A stretch of 64,000 nucleotides of DNA from Streptococcus sanguinis (GCF_900635155.1 NZ_LR134002.1:434001-498000), one strand, 5' to 3'; numbered from the stretch's first letter, positions 8,997-18,558 are shown. The notes: generated from the letters alone by a model not told the origin. Numbers and translations are program-made.

Positions 8997-10364
8997 ATGT
9001 TTCGTAAAATTTTAATTGCTAACCGTGGGGAAATTGCGGTCAGAATCATTCGTGCAGCCCGCGAGTTGGGAATTGATACGGTAGCCGTCTATTCAACGGC
9101 TGACAAGGAAGCACTCCATACTTTACTGGCTGATGAGGCCGTCTGCATCGGTCCAGCCAAGTCCACTGATTCTTATCTGAATATGAATGCAGTCCTGTCT
9201 GCTGCTGTTCTGACAGGTGCAGAAGCCATTCATCCTGGTTTTGGTTTTTTGAGCGAAAACTCTAAATTTGCGACTATGTGCGAAGAAGTTGGCATTAAGT
9301 TTATTGGACCTTCAGGTGCTGTTATGGACTTGATGGGGGACAAGATTAATGCTCGGGCTCAGATGATTAAGGCGAAAGTGCCGGTTATCCCAGGTTCTGA
9401 TGGAGAAGTCCATACCTCTGAAGAAGCTTTGGAAGTCGCCGAAAAGATTGGTTATCCAGTCATGCTTAAAGCTTCTGCTGGCGGCGGCGGCAAGGGCATT
9501 CGTAAGGTTGAAAAGGCTGAGGATTTAGTAGCGGCCTTTGAGTCTGCATCTAGCGAAGCCAAAGCCGCCTTTGGTAATGGTGCCATGTATATGGAGCGAG
9601 TCATCTATCCAGCGCGCCATATTGAAGTGCAGATTTTGGCAGATCAGCAGGGACATGTGGTCCACTTGGGCGAGCGGGATTGCTCTTTGCAGCGTAATAA
9701 TCAGAAAGTGCTGGAAGAAAGTCCGTCTGTGGCAATTGGGAAAACCTTGCGTCAGCAGATTGGTGAAGCAGCTGTTCGGGCTGCTCAGTCTGTCGGCTAT
9801 GAAAATGCCGGAACGATTGAGTTTCTGCTTGATGAAGCCAAGGGTGAATTCTACTTTATGGAGATGAACACTCGGGTGCAGGTTGAGCATCCCGTGACCG
9901 AGTTTGTCACTGGTGTGGATATCGTAAAAGAGCAAATCAAGATTGCAAACGGTCAAGAGCTGTCCTTCAGTCAGGATGATGTTGAAATCCGAGGGCATGC
10001 AATTGAGTGTCGGATCAATGCTGAAAATCCAGCTTTTAACTTTGCGCCGAGTCCTGGTAAGATTTCAAATGTTTATCTGCCAAGCGGTGGAGTGGGGCTG
10101 CGTGTTGATTCAGCCGTCTATCCTGGCTACACCATCCCCCCTTACTACGATAGCATGATTGCGAAGATAATTGTTCATGGGGAAAATCGTTTTGATGCTC
10201 TGATGAAGATGCAACGTGCACTCTATGAACTAGAAATTGACGGTGTTGTGACCAACAGCGGCTTCCAATTGGACTTAATCTCAGATCCTAATGTGATTGC
10301 TGGTGATTATGACACAGCCTTTCTCATGGAGAAGTTCCTTCCGGCTTATCGAGAGAAACAATAG
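8997..10364 (+). CDS. accC: Biotin carboxylase subunit of acetyl-CoA carboxylase
   Basis: ATP-dependent carboxylation of BCCP-bound biotin. The 455-residue ATP-grasp protein begins with KILIANRGEIAVRIIRA. It has the glycine-rich ATP loop AGGGGKGIRK (161-170) and the metal/catalytic set Glu289, Asn291 and Arg293 in MEMNTRVQVEHPVTE. AAGGAG precedes the ATG. A 99-base gap separates it from accD. Confidence 0.97.
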   Translation: MFRKILIANRGEIAVRIIRAARELGIDTVAVYSTADKEALHTLLADEAVCIGPAKSTDSYLNMNAVLSAAVLTGAEAIHPGFGFLSENSKFATMCEEVGIKFIGPSGAVMDLMGDKINARAQMIKAKVPVIPGSDGEVHTSEEALEVAEKIGYPVMLKASAGGGGKGIRKVEKAEDLVAAFESASSEAKAAFGNGAMYMERVIYPARHIEVQILADQQGHVVHLGERDCSLQRNNQKVLEESPSVAIGKTLRQQIGEAAVRAAQSVGYENAGTIEFLLDEAKGEFYFMEMNTRVQVEHPVTEFVTGVDIVKEQIKIANGQELSFSQDDVEIRGHAIECRINAENPAFNFAPSPGKISNVYLPSGGVGLRVDSAVYPGYTIPPYYDSMIAKIIVHGENRFDALMKMQRALYELEIDGVVTNSGFQLDLISDPNVIAGDYDTAFLMEKFLPAYREKQ

Positions 10365-10463
10365 ATGAGACATGTAAGAGCTACTCTGTAAACTCGAAAG
10401 ACGGCGGCTCTTGCAGTTTGATGTGCCTGAGTATAAAATCTTGAAAAGGAGAAGACGTAAACG

Positions 10464-11327
10464 ATGGCTTTGTTTTCAAAGAAGGATAAATATATCCGTA
10501 TCAATCCTAATCGAGCGAGTCGGGAAAAGCCTCAAGCAAAGCCTGAGGTACCGGACGAACTCTTTTCGAAATGCCCAGGTTGTAAGCATACCATTTACCA
10601 AAAAGATCTTGGGAATGACAGTGTGTGCCCTAACTGTGGCTATAATTTTCGTATTTCTGCTCATGAGCGCTTAAACCTAACCGTGGATGAGAATAGTTTT
10701 GAGGAGATGTTCACTGGAATTGAAACCAAGGATCCTCTGAACTTCCCAAACTATCAGGAGAAGTTGGCTCTTACCCGTGAGAAGACGGGACTTGATGAGG
10801 CTGTTCTGACTGGGACGGCTAGCATCAAGGGGCATAAAACGGCTCTTGGTATCATGGATTCAAACTTTATCATGGCATCTATGGGGACAGTAGTGGGTGA
10901 AAAGATTACCCGCCTCTTTGAGTATGCGACAGAGCATAAATTGCCAGTCGTTCTGTTTACGGCTTCTGGTGGTGCCCGCATGCAGGAGGGTATTATGAGC
11001 TTGATGCAGATGGCTAAGGTCTCTGCGGCTGTTCAGCGGCACTCTGCTGCAGGCCTCTTCTATTTGACTGTCTTGACAGATCCGACAACTGGTGGTGTCA
11101 CAGCCTCTTTTGCCATGGAAGGTGATATTATTCTGGCCGAAACTCAGGCTCTTGTTGGGTTTGCCGGTCGTCGGGTTATTGAGTCCACAGTTCGTGAGAA
11201 GCTGCCAGATGATTTTCAAAAGGCTGAATTTCTCATGGAGCATGGTTTTGTGGATGCCATCGTCAAGCGTGGTGACATGAGAGATACACTTGCTACCTTA
11301 TTAGCATTCCATGGAGGTCAAGCATGA
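10464..11327 (+). CDS. accD: Acetyl-CoA carboxylase carboxyltransferase subunit beta
   Basis: Together with AccA transfers the carboxyl group to acetyl-CoA. The 287-residue protein has an N-terminal zinc ribbon with Cys37, Cys40, Cys55 and Cys58, followed by the crotonase-like carboxyltransferase core ([11 protein letters not shown], about residues 170-180). AAAAGGAG precedes the start. The stop overlaps the accA start by 4 bases, fitting equimolar synthesis of the two subunits. Confidence 0.97.
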   Translation: MALFSKKDKYIRINPNRASREKPQAKPEVPDELFSKCPGCKHTIYQKDLGNDSVCPNCGYNFRISAHERLNLTVDENSFEEMFTGIETKDPLNFPNYQEKLALTREKTGLDEAVLTGTASIKGHKTALGIMDSNFIMASMGTVVGEKITRLFEYATEHKLPVVLFTASGGARMQEGIMSLMQMAKVSAAVQRHSAAGLFYLTVLTDPTTGGVTASFAMEGDIILAETQALVGFAGRRVIESTVREKLPDDFQKAEFLMEHGFVDAIVKRGDMRDTLATLLAFHGGQA

Positions 11328-12094
11328 CAAAAATCACTCGGATTATAAAAGAAGCGCGTGATCAGGCTCGTTTGACTGCGCTGGATTTTGCACAAGGAAT
11401 TTTTGATAACTTCGTCGAGTTGCATGGGGATCGCTCTTTTCGAGATGACGGTGCGGTGATTGGTGGTATCGGGACGCTAAACGGTCAGCCTGTAACGGTG
11501 GTCGGTATTCAAAAGGGACGCAATTTGCAGGACAATCTGCGCCGAAACTTTGGTCAGCCGCATCCGGAAGGCTACCGCAAGGCTCTGCGCCTCATGAAGC
11601 AGGCGGAAAAATTTGGCCGTCCTGTGGTAACTTTCATCAATACGGCAGGTGCTTATCCTGGTGTCGGTGCTGAGGAGCGTGGCCAAGGGGAAGCTATTGC
11701 TCGTAACTTGATGGAAATGAGCAATCTCAAAGTGCCGATTATTGCCATCATCATTGGTGAGGGTGGCTCTGGTGGTGCCTTGGCTTTGGCTGTAGCAGAC
11801 AAGGTCTGGATGCTGGAAAACTCTATGTATGCAGTTCTCAGTCCGGAAGGCTTTGCTTCTATTCTCTGGAAAGACGGCAGCCGCGCTATGGAAGCAGCAG
11901 AGCTGATGAAAATTACTTCACACGAGCTCTTGCAGATGGAAGTGGTAGATAAGGTTATTCCTGAAAGAGGCTTTAACAACCATGAATTACTGGCTGCAGT
12001 GAAAGAAGAAATCGCAACTGAGTTGAATAGTCTGTCTCAGCTACCCTTGGAGCAATTACTGGAAAATCGCTACCAGAGATTCAGAAAATATTAA
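11324..12094 (+). CDS. accA: Acetyl-CoA carboxylase carboxyltransferase subunit alpha
   Basis: Partner of AccD. The 256-residue protein carries [12 protein letters not shown] (near residue 146) and [10 protein letters not shown], both conserved in AccA. It is the last gene of the fab/acc cluster and is followed after 6 bases by a strong terminator. Confidence 0.97.
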   Translation: MTKITRIIKEARDQARLTALDFAQGIFDNFVELHGDRSFRDDGAVIGGIGTLNGQPVTVVGIQKGRNLQDNLRRNFGQPHPEGYRKALRLMKQAEKFGRPVVTFINTAGAYPGVGAEERGQGEAIARNLMEMSNLKVPIIAIIIGEGGSGGALALAVADKVWMLENSMYAVLSPEGFASILWKDGSRAMEAAELMKITSHELLQMEVVDKVIPERGFNNHELLAAVKEEIATELNSLSQLPLEQLLENRYQRFRKY

Positions 12095-12100
12095 AAAATC

Positions 12101-12124
12101 GAAGCCAGAAGGCTTCTTTTTCTC
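12101..12124 (+). terminator. Terminator of the fab/acc cluster
   Basis: GAAGCC, loop AGAA, GGCTTC, then TTTTTCTC, directly after accA. Confidence 0.85.
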
Positions 12125-12210
12125 GTTTCGGATTCTTGTTTAAAATTGATGTGGAGCTACCTCACGAGGGAAATATATTTTAGTTTGAAAAATCGTATTA
12201 TATTCTCTTT

Positions 12211-12255
12211 ATAGGACTTATATAAAATATATATTATACAAGCTATTGGTCCTAT
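12211..12255 (+). promoter_or_regulatory. Inverted repeat upstream of the AhpD-like gene
   Basis: ATAGGAC (12211-12217) and GTCCTAT (12249-12255) are exact complements flanking a very AT-rich core with several -10-like hexamers. It may be an operator or a promoter-spanning repeat; no regulator is assigned. Confidence 0.35.
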
Positions 12256-12293
12256 GTTAAGATAGTTTCTAATTAAAAGAAATGAGGTTTCAT

Positions 12294-12842
12294 ATGTCAG
12301 AATTTACTATCCACACGATTGAGTCCGCACCAGCTGAGGTAAAAGAAGTCCTGGAAACTGTTCAAAAAGATAACGGTGGCTACATTCCCAATCTTATCGG
12401 TCTTTTGGCTAATGCGCCAACGGCTTTGGAAACATATCGGACGGTTGGAGCCATCAATCGCCGTAACAGCCTGACACCAACTGAGCGTGAAGTAGTGCAG
12501 ATTACGGCTGCAGTTACCAATGGCTGTGCTTTCTGTGTGGCGGGTCATACAGCCTTTTCAATCAAGCAGATTCAAATGAATGATGATCTTTTGAAGGCTC
12601 TGCGCAATCGTACTCCGATTGATACAGATCCGAAGCTAGATACACTTGCTAAATTTACCATTGCTGTCATCAATACTAAGGGACGGGTCGGAGACGAGGC
12701 TTTGGCAGACTTCCTAGAAGCAGGCTATACGCATGAGAATGCTCTGGATGTAGTTCTAGGTGTCAGCCTTGCGACCCTTTGCAATTATGCCAATAATCTG
12801 GCCAACACGCCAATTAATCCGGAATTGCAGCCTTATGCCTAG
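12294..12842 (+). CDS. AhpD-like alkylhydroperoxidase / carboxymuconolactone decarboxylase family protein
   Basis: A 182-residue protein with the AhpD catalytic signature: Cys78, Cys81 and His85 in CAFCVAGH, the CxxCxxxH motif of peroxidatic/resolving cysteines. The family reduces peroxides using a thiol partner; the physiological substrate here is unknown. I chose ATG 12294 over ATG 12282 because GAGG (12284-12287) sits 6 nt before it and overlaps the upstream ATG. It is followed after 18 bases by an acyl-CoA-dehydrogenase-like gene and is probably cotranscribed with it. Confidence 0.82.
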   Translation: MSEFTIHTIESAPAEVKEVLETVQKDNGGYIPNLIGLLANAPTALETYRTVGAINRRNSLTPTEREVVQITAAVTNGCAFCVAGHTAFSIKQIQMNDDLLKALRNRTPIDTDPKLDTLAKFTIAVINTKGRVGDEALADFLEAGYTHENALDVVLGVSLATLCNYANNLANTPINPELQPYA

Positions 12843-12860
12843 TCTTTGAGGAGGTGGCAA

Positions 12861-13925
12861 ATGACATTTTTTTCAGAAGAGTTTATCAACTGGTTGGATG
12901 ACCACGCTGACCAAATTGACAAAGAATCCTGTGCAGCAGGCAATCAATTGATTGAGCGTATCGCTGCTGAAGGAGCCTTCCGGGTTGGCGTTCCAGAAGA
13001 GCTGGGAGGCCGAGGTGGAAATGATACGGATGTGATTGAAGTGCTCAAGGATCTGGCTCACCATTCCTTGACCGCCTCCTTTATCTCTTGGGGGCAAAGG
13101 ACCTTTATTGATAACGTCTTAAAGTCTGCTAATCCCTACTTTAGAGACCACTATTTGGAAGGGCTTCTGTCAGGGGAATATGCAGGTGCGACAGCACTGT
13201 CTAATGCCGTTAAATTCCTGTCGGACCTAGAAGAGCTAAATGTCTCTATTGTGGAGGAAGACGGGCAGCTTTATCTCAAGGGGCGTCTGCCTTGGGTAAC
13301 CAATGCTCGCGCGGATCGCTTCCTCAGCATATTTGTTGCTGGTTTCGAAGACGGGAGCCGCCAGCCGCTGGTTCTGGCTGTGCCGTCTGACGCAGAGAAT
13401 TTCTCCCGTTCAGCGGATTTAGAGTTTGTATCTCTACAAGGGGGAAATACAGCTGCCCTGACCTTTAATCATGTGGCTTTGCAAGAGGAATGGATTCTTG
13501 CACAAGATGCCCTGGAATTTTTGGCAGAAAATCGCCCAGCTTTTCTAGGTTATCAATTTGGTCTGGCTCTTGGCCTAGCGGAGAAGTCATTGGCAGAGGT
13601 CGAAGCTAATCTGTCAGTCCGCTCTATTTTGAGAGAGGAGTGGGAGGAGCAAGTGGCTACTCTTACTGCGATCCAGGATCAGCTCTATAGAGGTCTTCTC
13701 CAGCCTAGTTATTTTGTTGAGCGTCCTAAGGAGCTCTTCCAGCTGCGAATTGATATAATTGATGTGGTAGCCCAAAGTCTGCTCTTGGAGCTGCAGGCTA
13801 GTGGAGGCAGAGGATATTTGAGTAATTCGACTTCTGGCTTTATCCGCCGTTGGAACGAAGGAGCTTTTCTTCCCATTGTATCACCGAGTGCAGTACAGCT
13901 GCGGCATATTTTAGAAGTTTCATAG
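12861..13925 (+). CDS. Acyl-CoA dehydrogenase-like flavoprotein
   Basis: A 354-residue protein with acyl-CoA dehydrogenase fold signatures: GVPEELGGRGG near the N-terminus, GRLPWVTNARADRFL in the middle (the usual GxKxWVTNG...AD segment) and ASGGRGYL near the C-terminus. I cannot point to the usual catalytic glutamate, so it may instead resemble flavin-dependent monooxygenases of the same fold. Start ATG 12861 is chosen because GAGGAGG (12848-12854) precedes it; an in-frame TTG at 12846 has no such site. Beta-oxidation is not expected in streptococci, so the role is open. The neighbours are an AhpD-like thiol peroxidase and a TDT transporter. Confidence 0.7.
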   Translation: MTFFSEEFINWLDDHADQIDKESCAAGNQLIERIAAEGAFRVGVPEELGGRGGNDTDVIEVLKDLAHHSLTASFISWGQRTFIDNVLKSANPYFRDHYLEGLLSGEYAGATALSNAVKFLSDLEELNVSIVEEDGQLYLKGRLPWVTNARADRFLSIFVAGFEDGSRQPLVLAVPSDAENFSRSADLEFVSLQGGNTAALTFNHVALQEEWILAQDALEFLAENRPAFLGYQFGLALGLAEKSLAEVEANLSVRSILREEWEEQVATLTAIQDQLYRGLLQPSYFVERPKELFQLRIDIIDVVAQSLLLELQASGGRGYLSNSTSGFIRRWNEGAFLPIVSPSAVQLRHILEVS

Positions 13926-13997
13926 AAATGATGGCAAACAAACATTTGATTGTCATTGAAAAGGGACTTCAAGACATTACTATAAAGGAGTTGCTTC

Positions 13998-14915
13998 GTG
14001 AACAGTAAACGACCGCCCATTCTTTTATCTGGGTTGATTCTAGGCCTATTTGGCTTAGCTAATCTTTTACTGAACTACCATTCTATCTTTTTCCACTTCT
14101 TGAATGGTCTGGCTTTGATACTTTGGCTTTATCTGACACTGGCTTTGGTGCTGTCATTTTCGGACTATCGGCAAGATTTGCAAAAGGCCTCTTTCTTATC
14201 GAGCTTTGCGACTTATCCTATGGCTAGTATGCTTTTAGCTTCTTACCTAAGCAAGCTTGGTTTACTTTGGATGGGTCTGTTGCTTTGGTACATGGCCTTG
14301 CTGCTGCATCTTTCTCTAATAGCTATCTTTACTTGGAAGTATGTTCTTAAGGCTGAGGGGTTATCTTTGACCCCGAGCTGGACGGTCCTATATGTTGGAT
14401 TAGCCATGGTAAGCTTGACTCAGGGTGTAGTTCATCAGCCGTTTTTGGGCTATTTGGCTTGGTTTTTTGCTCTGCTACTGAGTTTGATTCTCTATCCCTT
14501 GTTTTACAAGGTTAGGCGGTCACAAAGGCTGCCTGATGCTTTAAAGCCGCAGTGGGCCATTTACTGTGCACCTTTCTCGCTCCTGTTGGGAAGTTATATC
14601 CGTTTGGCTGGTTCTGATGCTGAAGGTTGGTTTGTTGCCTTGCTGATCCTCTTATCGCAAGCCTTTTATCTGTTGGTTTTATGTCTTTTACCTCGCATTT
14701 TCCGACTGGGCCCTCAGCTTAGCTGGTCAGCCTTGACCTTTCCTCTTGTCAATACAGCTTTTGCCCTGAAACTGGGACTTGATTATCTAGGTTGGACATG
14801 GCTTGTTTGGCTGAGTCATGCAGAAGCTCTGATAGCTTTCGTAATCATCCTCTATGTTTGTTTTTACTATATAGTCTCATTGCGAGCCAGAAAGATAACA
14901 AAAAATCCGAGATGA
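13998..14915 (+). CDS. TDT/TehA-SLAC1 family membrane transporter
   Basis: A 305-residue, strongly hydrophobic protein with about ten membrane segments spread through its length, resembling the tellurite-resistance/dicarboxylate transporter (TDT) family. Substrate unknown. The start is GTG 13998, seven nt after AAAGGAG. It follows the acyl-CoA-dehydrogenase-like gene by 72 bases and may be in the same transcript. The family call rests on overall pattern and is moderate. Confidence 0.6.
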   Translation: MNSKRPPILLSGLILGLFGLANLLLNYHSIFFHFLNGLALILWLYLTLALVLSFSDYRQDLQKASFLSSFATYPMASMLLASYLSKLGLLWMGLLLWYMALLLHLSLIAIFTWKYVLKAEGLSLTPSWTVLYVGLAMVSLTQGVVHQPFLGYLAWFFALLLSLILYPLFYKVRRSQRLPDALKPQWAIYCAPFSLLLGSYIRLAGSDAEGWFVALLILLSQAFYLLVLCLLPRIFRLGPQLSWSALTFPLVNTAFALKLGLDYLGWTWLVWLSHAEALIAFVIILYVCFYYIVSLRARKITKNPR

Positions 14916-14968
14916 TACTCTTTGAAACTCTGTTTTTGATTTTCTCTGAGTTGATCTCGGATTTTTTT
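14899..14968 (+). terminator. Long-stem bidirectional terminator between TDT gene and serS
   Basis: AAAATCCGAGAT near 14900-14913 pairs with ATCTCGGATTTTT near 14954-14966; the 40-nt loop holds a further AACTC/GAGTT pair. A-rich and T-rich flanks let it act for both converging transcripts. Confidence 0.75.
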
Positions 14969-15035
14969 AATTTTAGCAAAATAAGTCTGAACTTAGACCT
15001 AATAATACAGGCAAATTATCAGGATGAACTGCTTT

Positions 15036-16313
15036 TTATTTTGGCGCTATAACTTCTAATCCACCCATGTACGGACGCAGAACCTCTGGGATAGTCACAG
15101 AGCCATCTTCGTTTTGGTAATTTTCTAAGATAGCTGCCACTGTACGTCCGACAGCCAGTCCAGAACCGTTGAGAGTATGAAGGAGTTTGACCTTACCATC
15201 TGCTTCGTCACGGTAGCGGATTTGAGCTCGACGAGCTTGGAAATCTTCTGTGTTAGAGCAACTAGAGATTTCACGGTAGGTGTTCTGAGCAGGAATCCAA
15301 ACTTCCAAGTCGTAGGTCTTAGCGGCTGAGAAGCCCATATCTCCAGTACAGAGTGCTACAACTCGGTAAGGCAAATTCAGCTTTTGCAGGATGTTTTCAG
15401 CGTTGGCAGTCATCTTTTCCAGCTCTTGATAAGATTCTTCTGGCTTGGCAAATTTCACCATTTCAACCTTGTGGAATTGGTGCAGACGGATGAGACCGCG
15501 CGTGTCACGACCAGCAGAGCCAGCTTCGGAGCGGAATGATGGGCTCATAGCTGTGAAGTAGATTGGCAATTCTTTGCCGTCTAAAATTTCATCTCGATAA
15601 TAGTTGGTCAGCGGAACTTCAGCAGTTGGAATCAGAACGAAGTTGGTATCGCTTAGCTCAAACGTATCTTCTTTGAACTTAGGATATTGCCCAGTCCCAA
15701 ACATAGAATCGTGGTTGACCATATAAGGAGTGATGACTTCTGTGTAGCCTTCTTTGCCATGCTCATCCAGCATGAAGTTGTAGATAGCACGCTCAAGTCT
15801 TGCTCCTAAGCCCTTGTAGAAGAGGAAGCGAGCACCAGTAACTTTTGCCCCACGCTCCCAGTCTAAGATATCCAGTTCTTCACCCAAATCCCAGTGAGCC
15901 TTGGCTTCAAAGTCAAATTGGCGCGGTGTGCCCCAGCGACGAACTTCAACGTTTTCGTCTTCGTCTGCTCCGACAGGAACACTTTCATGTGGGATATTAG
16001 GCAGAGTAGTAGTGAACTCGGTCAACTTAGCGTCTAGCTCAGCCAAGGTTGCGTCTAAGTTCTTGACTTCAGCAGAGAGTTTTTGCATGGCAGAAATCTT
16101 GTCATCTGCATTTTCTTTGTTGCGTTTAGCTTGGGCAATTTCAGCAGAAACAGTATTGCGCTCTGCCTTGAGTTCTTCGACCTTGACCAATAAATCCCGA
16201 CGTTCTTTGTCAATGGTTTTCATTTGGTTTAGGGTAGCAGCGTCAACACCTCGCGTAGCTAATTTTTCAGCGACAGAATCAAAGTCCGTACGGATGCGTT
16301 TTAAATCTAACAT
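15036..16313 (-). CDS. serS: Seryl-tRNA synthetase
   Basis: Charges tRNA-Ser. From ATG 16313 the protein is 425 residues, the usual length, with an N-terminal coiled-coil tRNA-binding arm (about residues 30-100) and the class II motifs [17 protein letters not shown] (motif 2) and [16 protein letters not shown] (motif 3). An upstream in-frame ATG at 16385 is rejected because it lies in the T-box leader, while GGAGG sits 6 nt before ATG 16313. Expression is expected to rise on serine starvation through the T-box leader. Confidence 0.96.
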   Translation of the reverse strand: MLDLKRIRTDFDSVAEKLATRGVDAATLNQMKTIDKERRDLLVKVEELKAERNTVSAEIAQAKRNKENADDKISAMQKLSAEVKNLDATLAELDAKLTEFTTTLPNIPHESVPVGADEDENVEVRRWGTPRQFDFEAKAHWDLGEELDILDWERGAKVTGARFLFYKGLGARLERAIYNFMLDEHGKEGYTEVITPYMVNHDSMFGTGQYPKFKEDTFELSDTNFVLIPTAEVPLTNYYRDEILDGKELPIYFTAMSPSFRSEAGSAGRDTRGLIRLHQFHKVEMVKFAKPEESYQELEKMTANAENILQKLNLPYRVVALCTGDMGFSAAKTYDLEVWIPAQNTYREISSCSNTEDFQARRAQIRYRDEADGKVKLLHTLNGSGLAVGRTVAAILENYQNEDGSVTIPEVLRPYMGGLEVIAPK

Positions 16314-16505
16314 AGGTACCTCCAAAAATAAAAGCACTTTATGAAACTGTTGGAGCGGCAGAGCCGCGGTTCCATCCAACTTCACAAAAGTGCACTTGCT
16401 TAATTATTCATTTTTAAAACTAACGGTAGAATTTCCTATTTTCTCCTTATCTGCTCACAGCCACCGCAGACTTTCTGAAAAGTGCCCAATAGTACTTATC
16501 CGTTT
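16314..16505 (-). ncRNA. T-box riboswitch leader of serS
   Basis: On the minus strand the leader contains TGGAACCGCGG (complement of 16361-16374), the T-box that pairs with uncharged tRNA acceptor ends. Alternative pairing forms a long terminator: GCACTTTTGTGAAGTTGGA with TCCAACAGTTTCATAAAGTGC, then TTTTATTTTT. Upstream, GGTGGCTGTGA fits the distal loop of stem I, and a TCT followed by A (serine codon) near 16428 is a candidate specifier. The specifier assignment is inference. Confidence 0.88.
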
Positions 16506-16510
16506 CGACT

Positions 16511-16539
16511 ATTATACAGGATTTTCCGGAAAATGTAAA
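16511..16539 (-). promoter_or_regulatory. serS promoter
   Basis: Minus strand TTTACA (16534-16539), 17-bp spacer, TATAAT (16511-16516). Confidence 0.8.
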
Positions 16540-16558
16540 TCCTAGGATAGGAAAAATC

Positions 16559-16610
16559 TTGACAGAAAAAGATAACTATGTTATCTTTAAATAAAGGTAA
16601 CATAGTTATC
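16559..16610 (+). promoter_or_regulatory. Promoter and double operator of the TetR operon
   Basis: TTGACA (16559-16564), 17-bp spacer, TATCTT (16582-16587). Two near-palindromic 15-mers, GATAACTATGTTATC (16571-16585) and GGTAACATAGTTATC (16596-16610), are inverted copies of each other (14 of 15 match). The first covers the spacer and -10, the second the transcription start and leader. Autorepression by the TetR protein is inference. With the serS T-box this accounts for the 310 bases between the two genes. Confidence 0.75.
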
Positions 16611-16623
16611 TAAAGGAGTTCTT

Positions 16624-17181
16624 ATGGTAAAACAAACAACGCGCGACCGTATGATTGAGAAGGCAAGCCAGCTTATCAGAGAATATGGTTATCAGAATAT
16701 CCCCCTGAGGAAACTGGCATCTTTGCTGGGGGTTACGACTGGTGCTTTTTACAAGGCTTTTGAAAACAAGGAGGATCTTTACTATCAGGTCTGTCTTTTG
16801 GAAAATCAGAGCCAGCTTAGACGTTTAGAGGAGCAGTATCTTGACGGAGTATCTGATCCTTTGGATTGCATTTGGCAGATAGGACTTTTTCTTTTATCGG
16901 AATATGAGTCCAACAGTCGGATGATGGATTTTCTCTTTTTCAGTCCTGTGGCGATAGAGGCTTACCGGAGAGGTGAGCTTCTGGAAATCGGGAACAAGAC
17001 GGTGGCTTATCTGGATAGGCTGCCTATTGAGAGTCAGAAAGAGAAAAAGATTCTCTTGCTCAAGCTGGATACCTTCATCACAGGCTATGGCCATTTTATT
17101 GCCAAAGGTTTGGAGCCTTTTGATGAGGAAGTCTATCGCTCAATGTTCAATGATTTACTAGGAGGTTACAAACATGATTAA
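16624..17181 (+). CDS. TetR/AcrR-family transcriptional regulator
   Basis: A 185-residue protein with an N-terminal TetR helix-turn-helix (LRKLASLLGVTTGAFYKAFENKEDLY, about residues 27-52) and a variable ligand domain. AAAGGAG precedes the ATG. It overlaps the following flavodoxin-fold gene by 8 bases, so it very likely controls that operon from the two palindromes upstream. The inducer is unknown; redox-cycling or electrophilic compounds would suit the oxidoreductase neighbour (inference). Confidence 0.88.
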   Translation: MVKQTTRDRMIEKASQLIREYGYQNIPLRKLASLLGVTTGAFYKAFENKEDLYYQVCLLENQSQLRRLEEQYLDGVSDPLDCIWQIGLFLLSEYESNSRMMDFLFFSPVAIEAYRRGELLEIGNKTVAYLDRLPIESQKEKKILLLKLDTFITGYGHFIAKGLEPFDEEVYRSMFNDLLGGYKHD

Positions 17182-17752
17182 AAATCTCATTGTTTATGCA
17201 CATCCCTATGATAAAAGCTTTAACTATGCTATTTTAGAGCAGGTTCAGGACTTGTTGGAGAAGAAAGGTCAGACCTATGAACTGATTGATCTCTATGAGG
17301 ATGGTTTTAACCCTGTCTATACCAAGGAAGAGCTAGCGCTTTTTAATAAAGGGCAGGCACTAGACCCGCTGGTTTTAAAATATCAGGAAGCTCTTGCGTC
17401 CTGTGACCGCCTTATCATGATTTTTCCTATCTGGTGGGCGGATATGCCAGCTATTGTCAAGGGCTTTGAAGATAAGGTCTTTTTGAAAAATAAGATTTAC
17501 GAGGAGACGAAAACTCGCCAGTTAGTTGGTCGTCTGACCAATATTAAAGAGGTATTGGCTATTACTACCTCTGCAGCACCGACCTTCTATCTTAAGTATT
17601 TCTGTGGTGATGTCGTCAAGAAAGCCATGTTGGGCCATACCTTTAAGTCTATCGGTGCTAGACAGCGCCGTTGGTTGAATTTCGGGAATATTTCTCAGTC
17701 TACAGCTGAAAAACGGCAGGCTTTTTTAGAAAAATTAGCAGAAAAGATTTGA
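17174..17752 (+). CDS. NAD(P)H dehydrogenase (quinone)-like flavodoxin-fold protein
   Basis: A 192-residue protein of the NQO1/MdaB/KefF type: AHPYDKSFN at residues 10-18 binds FMN/FAD phosphate, and FPIWWADMPAIVKGFEDKVF (about 84-103) is the family signature. It probably performs two-electron reduction of quinones or other electrophiles. It overlaps the TetR gene and is 13 bases upstream of a GNAT gene, forming a three-gene operon. Confidence 0.85.
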   Translation: MIKNLIVYAHPYDKSFNYAILEQVQDLLEKKGQTYELIDLYEDGFNPVYTKEELALFNKGQALDPLVLKYQEALASCDRLIMIFPIWWADMPAIVKGFEDKVFLKNKIYEETKTRQLVGRLTNIKEVLAITTSAAPTFYLKYFCGDVVKKAMLGHTFKSIGARQRRWLNFGNISQSTAEKRQAFLEKLAEKI

Positions 17753-17765
17753 AGAGGTAGCTATC

Positions 17766-18398
17766 ATGATTCGTTTTAGAAGAGCAGATGAAAGGGATCT
17801 TGCTGCTGCGGTCTCGGTTTTAACTGCTGCTTTTGCTGAGCATGAGGTCTACAGAGAAAAATTCCGTCCTCTCTTTGGCAGCAGTTGGTCTTATATTGAT
17901 TTTCTAAATAGATTGCATGCAGTTATGGTTAAGGCGGCGATGCGTCATCATATTTGCCTGCTTGCTGAAGTGGACGGGCGTCTTATGGCGGTCGCTACTA
18001 TTCATAAGCTCGGTAGCCATCCTGTCGGTATACTTTCCTTTTTGCAGGCAGGAGCATGGAGGATGTGGCAATATATTCCCCAGCTTTTAGCCTTTCAAAA
18101 AGTCTTTGGGGAGGGGAGCAAAGAAGCTAAGAAAAGGGGTGTTTCAACTCTATATCTTGAACTGCTGGGTGTGCTGCCTGATTATCAAGGACAGGGAGTT
18201 GGCGGTCTTTTTATCTCAAAGGGACTTGAGCTGCTTGCCAAAGAAGAGAAATGCCAGTGGCTTACTTTGATTACTCATACAGAAAGCAACTGTCGTTTTT
18301 ACAAAAAGAACGGATTTAAACAACTAGATGTCCGTGATGTTGAAGGTGTCAAGACATGGACTTTCGAGAAAAATTTAGCTGATGTTTATACTTTTTGA
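17766..18398 (+). CDS. GNAT-family N-acetyltransferase
   Basis: A 210-residue protein with the acetyl-CoA-binding loop LPDYQGQGVGGLFI (about residues 137-150) and a C-terminal FYKKNGFKQLD, both typical of GNATs. Substrate unknown. It follows the flavodoxin-fold gene by 13 bases behind GAGGTAG. The grouping with a TetR regulator suggests a small detoxification operon (inference). Confidence 0.85.
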   Translation: MIRFRRADERDLAAAVSVLTAAFAEHEVYREKFRPLFGSSWSYIDFLNRLHAVMVKAAMRHHICLLAEVDGRLMAVATIHKLGSHPVGILSFLQAGAWRMWQYIPQLLAFQKVFGEGSKEAKKRGVSTLYLELLGVLPDYQGQGVGGLFISKGLELLAKEEKCQWLTLITHTESNCRFYKKNGFKQLDVRDVEGVKTWTFEKNLADVYTF

Positions 18399-18558
18399 AA
18401 ATCTAATGATACGGTCTTGCATTGATAATGTCAGCTTACCCCACCCTATCATTTCAAGGGGCTGAAATAGTGCATTCTCAGATTGTTTCACTTTCCAATT
18501 TTTGTGCTAGCTCCATTTTGTTGATACAAGCAGTCTTTGTCTTAGTCGAAAATATAAA

